Positions 57,000 to 64,000 of a stretch of DNA of 64,000 nucleotides are shown one piece after another (position 1 is the stretch's first letter; each line of letters opens with the position of its first letter). The stretch lies in assembly GCF_945859685.1 (NCBI RefSeq), contig NC_079147.1:137292645-137356644 (forward strand), given 5' to 3'. The stretch comes from Eupeodes corollae (Eukaryota > Arthropoda > Insecta > Diptera > Syrphidae). Under the pieces are notes generated by a model. The model did not search any database, was not told the DNA's origin, and worked only from the letters and a program-made list of their open reading frames with translations. A program made the position numbers and the translations under genes.

Positions 57000-57720
57000 A
57001 TCCATATGTGGACACAATCGGAAAATTATACAAAAATTTGACAAACCTGGTATGTAGGAGGGCTTGCTCGTACAGCTCGTCCTGCAGAAAAAATTGCTGC
57101 TATTTGTGATAGTTTGCCTAACAATCGCAACTCTCACGCTCATCGTTGATGAACATTATGCAATTCACTCAAGAACTTTAAAGCCTCTTGAGGCTCGTTT
57201 CACACTACACGTACGGCAAAAAAACCGGACGGCATAAACCGGATCAATGGCTAATTACACATTATACGGTTTTAACCGTACGGTACAAACACGATATATG
57301 CAGGGTTCCTGTGCTTAGTATACACAAGTAATCGCGTCTTGAAGTTGCTGATCGAACTCTGCCGCACGAAAAAAATCGTTAGATGTGAACACATGCAATT
57401 CCTCACGAACGCCACTAAGTATAGTGTGAAACGAGCCTGAGAATTTCAAACGTTGTCAATGATCACAATGATGGCAAGAAATAGCAAAAGTGGATAATCA
57501 ATTTTCGAAGAAAATAATCTTCAGTGATAAGGCACATTTTCACCTCAGAGGATTTGCCAATATAGAAAAACTGCCGCATTTGGGCGATTGATAATCCAAG
57601 AGTGATTGTCAAAAAACCAATGCACCCATAAAGAGTTAATGTTTGGTGCAGATGTATTTTTTGAAACATGAGGCCGGTCAGGCACTTATTGTTAATGGTT
57701 GTTGCTATTGTGAGATGTTA
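57000..57720 (+). pseudogene. Mariner-like transposase fragment, carrying a nested MITE
   Basis: A spacer-like segment KFDKPGM..AEKIAAICDSL (in mixed frames) precedes QFTQELKASX. After the MITE (57192-57437) come NFKRCQ, KVDNQFSKKIIFSDKAHFHL and RGFANIEKLP(H)LGD. Then PRVIVKKPMHP-like, TVWCRCIFXX and GQALIVNG(CCY)CEML follow. FSDKAHFHL carries the first aspartate (usual form FSDEAHFHLNG). The region after 57720 no longer matches. Several stops are present. The related scrap at 58376-58500 (DMWFKQDVATCHTANNPMV) would be the next segment and may belong to the same element, separated by about 650 bp of unrelated DNA. Confidence 0.65.
57192..57437. mobile_element. MITE with GGCTCGTTTCACACTA ends and TGA duplication
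   Basis: 246 bp. Perfect 16-bp terminal inverted repeats (GGCTCGTTTCACACTA). TGA directly repeated at 57189-57191 and 57438-57440. Removing the element and one TGA restores an uninterrupted mariner frame (PLEN..FK). A 3-bp duplication suggests PIF/Harbinger-type mobilisation. No coding capacity. The interior contains CCGTACGG-type palindromes. Confidence 0.88.
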
Positions 57721-58375
57721 ACGATTGATGTTGAACATCTGACAAGCACCTTAATATCTCAAGCTTACTACATCGTCAAAGTCTGCAGCAACCATCAAAT
57801 CACAAGACTTTCGAAAAAACTACTTTTATATGAGTTGAGAAACAAGGATTGGTGGTTTGCAAGGTGGCAATCTTTTGGCAATGAGAGTGAGATTGGATTA
57901 TGATATCAGCAATGTAAACTATGTGAAAGACCAAATGTACAGCATTATAGAGAAAAATGAGGCGATAATGATAGAAGAAGCTCGAGGCTCATTCAGTAGA
58001 ATAATCTACAGTCAGCTCAACTATAATCTTGGTTCCAGAAATTATTTTCAAGGATTCACTGAGTTATGAAGAATTATCCCTAATCTTTAAAGAAAGATGT
58101 GAAGTTCCCAACTAAAATGGAAGTCCTTAGTAGTTTTAACCAATTCTGTACGATGTGCAACTTAAATCAAAAGAAGTTTGTCAACATTTCATAGTTCATT
58201 GGTATCTGTCCAATATTCATAACTCAAGACGCTATTTTTTCGGGAAAAATATTCTTACCCTACAAGAGACTATAAACATCCTTAACGAGTATGATTGGAA
58301 AACATTTTTGTATTCTTGGCTGACAGCATAGCCATTGTATAACATTCTTGTAAATAAATGATTTACTTACTTACT
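57721..58375. other. Unassigned DNA with two overlapping open frames
   Basis: Frames at 57643-57903 and 57857-58069 (ITRLSKKLLLYELRNKDWWF; SIIEKNEAIMIEEARGSFSR) are unrecognised, with no start context or repeat support. I would not call a gene. Confidence 0.35.
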
Positions 58376-58500
58376 ACTTTCGATATGTGGTTTAAACAGG
58401 ACGTTGCCACGTGCCACACAGCTAACAATCCAATGGTTTTTTGTGCTACAAATTCAATAGAGGTATCTCTCGGGTTGGCGTTGTCAATTGGCCGCACAGG
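58376..58500 (+). pseudogene. Mariner-like transposase scrap
   Basis: FDMWFKQDVATCHTANNPMV matches the second catalytic aspartate segment (usual form DMWFQQDGATCHTA). It is followed by LALSIGRTG (from WPPRSCDLTP, decayed). About 40 residues; both ends are lost. Confidence 0.65.
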
Positions 58501-58805
58501 GTAAAAACTGTTTTCGTACTATCTATTTTATTTGAAAACAAAAATTTAATGACAGTACTTTCAATATAAACACGTTTCAAATTAAATGCCCCCGAAACTT
58601 ATTTAGTTTCCTAATAGACTTCAAAAAGTTACAGTTATTTTTGTGGTTTTTGACAAAGACATTCGTAAAATAATCCTTTTATTAGAAAGCAATTCTTACT
58701 TAATATTGTTCATCGGAGGTAAAAAGTTGGATACGAACGTTTTTTATTAAGAGCTAATGGTTATATACTTATATAGAATATCAAATTCCACAACTCTTCA
58801 GTATT

Positions 58806-60010
58806 GCAGCAATGAGGATAGCTCATGGTTCATCTCCCAGAACAGTGGAACAAATCCTTAGATCGTTTTGGAGAAAGTAAGATTAGTGCACTTGATATTT
58901 TAAAGGCATTTGATAAAGTCTGGCATCTTGCTCTTTAAACGAAAATGCGTGCTTTTGGTATTGACGAATCTCTTCTTCGTTGGACTAGAAATTTTCTTTC
59001 AAACCGTTCAATACAAATTGTTTTGGACGGATTCAAGTCTGAAACCCATAATATATGTAAATGCTGGTGCGCCCCAGGGCACCGTTTTGTCTCCGACCCT
59101 TTTCCACATTTTTATAATGATCTCCTTCTAATCCAATACATTGTTTCGCTGACAAAAGCACTCTCAGCTTTTCATATTCGTTACCAGACTCACAACCCTA
59201 CTCTTCGGATGTGGAAGAGTGGGATTGCAACGATAAAATACTATAAGACAATTAAATTCCGACCTACGCAGCATTGTACGATGGGGAATAAAAAATCGCG
59301 TTGAATTTAATGCTTCGAAAACCCAATGCTTGTATCGTTAAAGAGAGATATACCCTCTTAGCCACTATCCATGAGTGACACTTGCATCATCAAAACTGAA
59401 AATCTCGACATCTTTGGAATGTGCATCAGCAACTACCTTTTGTAGAGCGATCGCATACGCGATGTCGCCAAAAATGAGACATGATGTCTAGGTTTGTTGC
59501 AACAATCTACAAAACCTATATACGTCCGAAACTTAAATATAACTTTCATCTGGGCTGGTGCTCCAGTTACTGATTTAAGCCTCTTGGACAGGATTCAAAG
59601 AAGAGCTTTTGAAATGATTGGTGACATTAACATCATCAACTCGCTTACGTGAATTGAACATCGACGAAAAGTTTCTAGACTCACCATTTGTTACCGTTAT
59701 TTTAATGGACTATGCTATAGTGAAATAGGCAGTTGCATTCCTCCCCTCAAAAAATTTAACCGTAATACCCGCACTTCTGGGAATGCCCATCAGTTTACCC
59801 TTGAGCCCAACTTCGGCCGTACTTTGAAGTACAGAGATTCATTTTTTAGCCGTACTACGCGAATGTGAAATGCCTTGCCACGCTCTATCTTTCCCTGTCA
59901 TTGCAATGTTCAGGAATTCAAAATCAATTTACACCGACACCTCCTATCCAACGCTTCCCTCTTTTCCTAATGCTCACACTGTGTCTTTGGCATATTAAAG
60001 GTATACAAAA
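58806..60010 (+). pseudogene. CR1/Jockey-superfamily non-LTR retroelement (CR1-like copy 3)
   Basis: The same family as 8985 and 13375. It starts at MVHLPEQWNKSLDRFGESKI, with the palm LDILKAFDKVWH (first aspartate conserved as AFDKV), then a stop. It continues with MRAFGIDESLLRWTRNFLSN, RSIQIVLDGFKSET, NAGAPQGTVLSPTLFHIF, then F(A)DKSTLSAFHI (the FADD box decayed, near 59145). The C-terminal block with IWAGAPVTDLSLLDRIQRR and TRTSGNAHQFTLEPNFGRTL runs to a short tail near 60010. Frameshifts lie near 58935, 59075 and 59330. This copy contains the HQFTLEPNFGRT segment that copy 2 lacks. Dead. Confidence 0.8.
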
Positions 60011-60035
60011 CAATTTTGGTGTTCGCTTATTATAA

Positions 60036-60560
60036 AAAAACGCATTTAACGGTTTTGAAAAGACTGGTATTTATCCAGTTAACAGCGATGTTTTTCAAGA
60101 TTGGGTGTTCGAGCTATCTGACACAACAAACGGTATATTTTCCGAGGTGCAAGCTTTAGCAGAATAAACCGTAGAGCAATCAACAAATTTGCAGCTAAAA
60201 GAAATGTTTTCATTATATCCACTACAAGATCCCAATCCATTGAACCAATTAAACATTAACCAGTAAATAACCATTAACAGCAACTCCTAATAAACATCAA
60301 ATCTTATCAATCGTCTCCAAAAGATCTTGTCAAATTTTCTATTATTTAAAAAAAGAGGTAGTTTACTTGGAGAAAAGCTATACGAAATAAATCTAAAAGA
60401 TTTAAAAAAGTCCATCGTACAAATCAGATCTGGAAGCTCACCCCACTCCAAGAACGTTAAAGCGAACAAAACACCAGACTGTTAAGGTGACCAAAATATT
60501 TAAGGGGCAACCTAGAAGAATTGAAACCGAAAGTGCGGATGATAATGATAATTAAAGCAT
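60036..60560 (+). pseudogene. Pogo-like transposase C-terminal fragment
   Basis: The plus strand reads NAFNGFEKTGIYPVNSDVFQ, then DWVFELSDTTNGIFSEVQAL, ending with a stop at 60168. It resumes in later frames as QIRSGSSPHSKNVKANKTP and TKIFKGQPRRIETES. The first block matches the GF..TGIYP.N..VF.DW.F..S..T segment at the end of the DDE domain of pogo/jerky-type transposases in insects. The remaining part resembles their low-complexity tail (R.KN.K.NKT). All catalytic residues lie upstream and are absent. The junction with the CR1-like 3' end is at about 60020. Confidence 0.55.
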
Positions 60561-62194
60561 CACTTAAAGTACTAACTGACAAATACTTGCAAAAAAAAAA
60601 AGCTTTTTGTTTTACTTCCAAAACTCGTTCTAACAGGTTAAAAAACAGGCAACCCCAAAATATGTGGTTTTGCCTTCACTTACCCTATATGCAATAAAAA
60701 AGAACCTGATTTCACACTCCAGAAAACCGCCATCAGTAAATGCATCGGGGATTTCAATATAGTATCTAAAAATGTATTTAATTATTTTAAATATTACAAG
60801 CATTCTTAATGTGGTTCTCCCTTCCTTTCCTTTTGAAAAAAAAAAGAAACAAAAATAAAATAAATACGTTGAGCAAAATAGAAAACAAGAAAAAGCCAAC
60901 AAATCTGCAAATCTCTTCGCACCATCTCAAATTGCTCATTAACATTTTGTGTTTTCATATCACCTGTGAAAATAGTCCTACTCGCGGACTCGGAAGAATA
61001 CTCGTACCTCTTGCAGGCATTGCTCCTGCCATCAGAGGAGGATCTCTGTTTAAATAATATAATACCTACAGTATTTTCCCATACTTACTTAACTACATAT
61101 AAAAGTCTATAGGTACAACACTTTAAGTGAAGATATCCTCCCTGGTCTTTGCTCTGCACTCTGCAGCTACCGTTTTAAAGGTCGTCTCTTCAAAACGCGA
61201 AATATAACCAAACCACCATCACCACCACCGTCATCACCATCATGCCGTAAAAAAGTTTCTCAATGAAAACGAATTTTGTTCAGATTGTCTGTCGCGACGA
61301 ATCGAGTCGCAACTACTCGTCCTATTCCAGTCAAGTGGCAACGATTTATGTTTAATATTAAAATCGTTTAAATGGCAAATCTTTAACTCTCAACAGTAGT
61401 CAAAGTGTCCCTGTTGCCACTGTTCCGTCTTCCGTCCCTCCAATCTTCAAAACCAAACAAGGATGAGCAGTAAGCTCAGCAACCAGCCTCAGAACTCAGA
61501 ACTCAGAAGCACTGTGCATGAAATCGCGAAAACAGATTTCTTAATTTAATTGGCTACTGAAGAAGAAGCACTAAGACGGATATAGTAAGCCACCATGGCA
61601 TCATGAGCTCCAGTGACCGAAGAAGGAGCCATAGTTATACCTACATAAGGTTGCTCACCAGCCAAACTGTCTGAGTGCGCGATTCCCTTTATAGCTTAGG
61701 CTAACTAGGGGTACCTTTTGCTGCTCCATGATACATCGTGTGTGCAAACCGAACTAAATAAAATGCCAAATAGATGGATATCAGTGAAGTGAACTGAACT
61801 GTTGCATAGCTTTGGAATTTCAAGAGAGTAAACCCATCATTGGTTTTAGCTGTATAGGACGACAAGGTGTCTTAGGAGATTCACAAGAGTGTGTCTTAAA
61901 CGTCTTAGCTTGATCTTTCCTTTATAAAAGTATCTACATTCATACATACGTATGTATGTATATCGATCTACCCTCATAATGTATCTACATATTGTAAGTG
62001 TGTCTTTTCTTCTTAGTTTGTTTATTTGTTTTTTGATTTAGAACGTGGGAAAAAATGCGATGAAGGATGTGAGATAAAATATTTGTTTTATTAATTACTA
62101 ATGGAATAATTTATTTTTATTTTATTAATAAAAACAAAAGGTATTAATACTTTAGGTTTCTAGATTTATTGTATTGATCAGTTTTTGGAGGAAA
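60561..62194. other. Apparently single-copy DNA
   Basis: No transposon motif seen. 61145-61460 has higher complexity and mixed composition, with a CCACCATCACCACCACCGTC simple repeat. A CATACATACGTATGTATGTA stretch lies near 61945. Might include host untranslated sequence; no reading frame supported. Confidence 0.4.
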
Positions 62195-63489
62195 TAAGAA
62201 CAAGAAAAATAATAAGAATAAGAATAAGAATAAGAATAAGAATAAGAACAAGAACAAGAATAAGAATAAGAATAAGAATAAGAATAAGAATAAGAATAAG
62301 AATAAGAATAAGAATAAGAATAAGAATAAGAAAAAGAATAAGAATAAGAATAAGAATAAGAATAAGAATAAGAATAAGAATAAGAATAAGAACAAGAATA
62401 AGAATAAGAAAAAGAATAAGAATAAGAATAAGAATAAGAATAAGAATAAGAATAAGAATAAGAATAAGAATAAGAATAAGAATAAGAATAAGAATAAGAA
62501 TAAGAACAAGAATAAGAATAAGAATAAGAATAAGAATAAGAATAAGAATAAGAAAAAGAATAAGAATAAGAATAAGAATAAGAATAAGAATAAGAATAAG
62601 AATAAGAATAAGAATAAGAATAAGAATAAGAATAAGAATAAGAATAAGAATAAGAATAAGAATAAGAATAAGAATAAGAATAAGAATAAGAATAAGAATA
62701 AGAATAAGAATAAGAATAAGAATAAGAATAAGAATAAGAATAAGAATAAGAATAAGAATAAGAATAAGAATAAGAATAAGAATAAGAATAAGAATAAGAA
62801 TAAGAATAAGAATAAGAATAAGAATAAGAATAAGAATAAGAATAAGAATAAGAATAAGAATAAGAATAAGAATAAGAATAAGAATAAGAATAAGAATAAG
62901 AATAAGAATAAGAATAAGAATAAGAATAAGAATAAGAATAAGAATAAGAATAAGAATAAGAATAAGAATAAGAATAAGAATAAGAATAAGAATAAGAATA
63001 AGAATAAGAATAAGAATAAGAATAAGAATAAGAATAAGAATAAGAATAAGAATAAGAATAAGAATAAGAATAAGAATAAGAATAAGAATAAGAATAAGAA
63101 TAAGAATAAGAATAAGAATAAGAATAAGAATAAGAATAAGAATAAGAATAAGAATAAGAATAAGAATAAGAATAAGAATAAGAATAAGAATAAGAATAAG
63201 AATAAGAATAAGAATAGGAATAAGAATAAGAATAAGAATAAGAATAAGAATAAGAATAAGAATAAGAATAAGAATAAGAATAAGAATAAAAATAAGAATA
63301 AGAATAAGAATAAGAATAAGAATAAGAATAAGAATAAGAATAAGAATAAGAATAAGAATAAGAATAAGAATAAGAATAAGAATAAGAATAAGAATAAGAA
63401 TAAGAATAAGAATAAGAATAAGAATAAGAATAAGAACAAGAATAAGAATAAGAATAAGAAAAAGAATAAGAATAAGAATAGGAAAAAGA
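62195..63489. repeat. Giant (AATAAG)n microsatellite, ~1.3 kb
   Basis: About 215 tandem copies of the hexamer AATAAG/AAGAAT. A perfect core runs from about 62558 to 63215 (around 110 copies). Variant units (AAGAAC, AAGAAA, AGGAAT, AAAAAT) are concentrated in the first 360 bp and the last 280 bp. The tract has no stop in some frames: (IR)n on plus, (FL)n and (IL)n on minus. These are not genes. Confidence 0.98.
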
Positions 63490-64000
63490 GGCTGAGATTC
63501 GACCAACACTGATAACTTCCCATCACGTCTGTCGATTTGTCTTGCTTAAAAGTTTGAAGGTTTTCGTGTTGTTTTAAAAAAGTTGTTATAGTTGATTTAT
63601 TCTTCAAAATTTTAAAATTACCAACAACATTTTCATATAAAGAAATAGTTTAGTTTGGAAATCAAGTTTTGTTAAATAGATTTTTAGTCGAAAACAAATT
63701 TTTACCAATTTTAGAAGCATTTCTTAAATTAAATTGAGAGACATCAAGAACCGATCATCAATTTTTACCAAATTTGCGTACTATTTCTTGTAGATTTTAT
63801 TTTTGTATGAAAAACGGATTGTTATACCTAAAGATATTTGAGTCGAAATTCAATTTTTACCAACTTTGGGTAATGTTTTGTTTAGGTTTTTTTTTTTATA
63901 AAAAAAATTGTCAATTCGTTTTTTCTTAAAATTTTACCAGATATTAAAAACGTAGGGACCTTGAAATGTCAAAATTTTCAATTTGACAAATTGGACCCAT
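63484..64000. repeat. Foldback-family half-element (right arm), cut by window end
   Basis: Starts with AAAAAGAGGCTGAGATTCGA, the same junction as at 45809. It continues through ACTGATAACTTCCCATCACG, TCTGTCGATTTGTCTTGCTT, unit-type sequence (AAAGATATTTGAGTCGAAAT), then CGTAGGGACCTTGAAATGTC and TTCAATTTGACAAATTGGAC at the window edge. The left arm is absent; the microsatellite lies in its place. Confidence 0.85.

Noticed and set aside
57643..58069. Host gene from two overlapping frames
   Set aside because: No start context, no domain, partly overlaps mariner sequence.
62144..63607. Very long open frames (436-487 codons) coding (IR)n, (FL)n or (IL)n
   Set aside because: They are translations of the hexamer microsatellite in frames that happen to lack stops; all show only dipeptide repeats.

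Overview
The window reads as intergenic or heterochromatin-like DNA from an insect, most likely a dipteran. The sequence is AT-rich and has a fly-like tRNA-Thr(AGT), long A/T homopolymers and TATG/CATA microsatellites. Its coding content is almost entirely transposon remains: Jockey-like, CR1-like and RTE-like non-LTR retroelements, mariner, Tc1/Tc3, Tigger/pogo, PIF/Harbinger, hAT and Helitron. There is no prokaryotic gene organisation. I see no intact host protein-coding gene. The tRNA is the only feature that could be a working gene.

Layout. 0-8 kb: mariner scrap, minus-strand Jockey-like 3' end, a hAT MITE with an 8-bp duplication, an AT-rich dispersed repeat, a Tigger-like element (4119-7269) split by a Jockey-like insertion, then the tRNA. 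8-15 kb: mariner scrap, two CR1-like copies, and a minus-strand RTE-like copy that carries a nested mariner. 15.9-22.3 kb: two foldback-like inverted-repeat elements built on a unit of about 174 bp. 23-31 kb: Tigger-like transposase end, Harbinger pieces, a second AT-rich repeat and the longest Jockey-like copy. 31-40 kb: apparently single-copy DNA with a small GC-rich island, an inverted-repeat element carrying a MADF gene, a minus-strand mariner, and a MADF exon next to a Helitron helicase with a recognisable CTAG-T end. 40-54 kb: foldback scraps, RTE-like copy, another RT scrap, a Harbinger element with a spliced transposase, a Tc3-like scrap, an unclassified gene relic, and a Tc1-like element split by an RTE-like insertion with an 11-bp duplication. 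54-64 kb: a deleted mariner, a hAT-Charlie-like element, a mariner with a nested MITE, a third CR1-like copy, a pogo-like C-terminus, a 1.3-kb (AATAAG)n microsatellite and a foldback half-element running off the end.

How the parts relate. Nothing forms an operon or pathway. The relations are insertional: Tigger, then Jockey; CR1, then RTE, then mariner; Tc1, then RTE; mariner, then MITE. Every retroelement or transposase reading frame I checked is broken by truncation, frameshift, stop or loss of a catalytic residue. The most unusual structures are the foldback-like palindromes with 174-bp repeats, together with half-elements that start at one shared boundary. One of these boundaries is occupied by the giant microsatellite. 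Clade names given to the retroelements are from motif recognition only.
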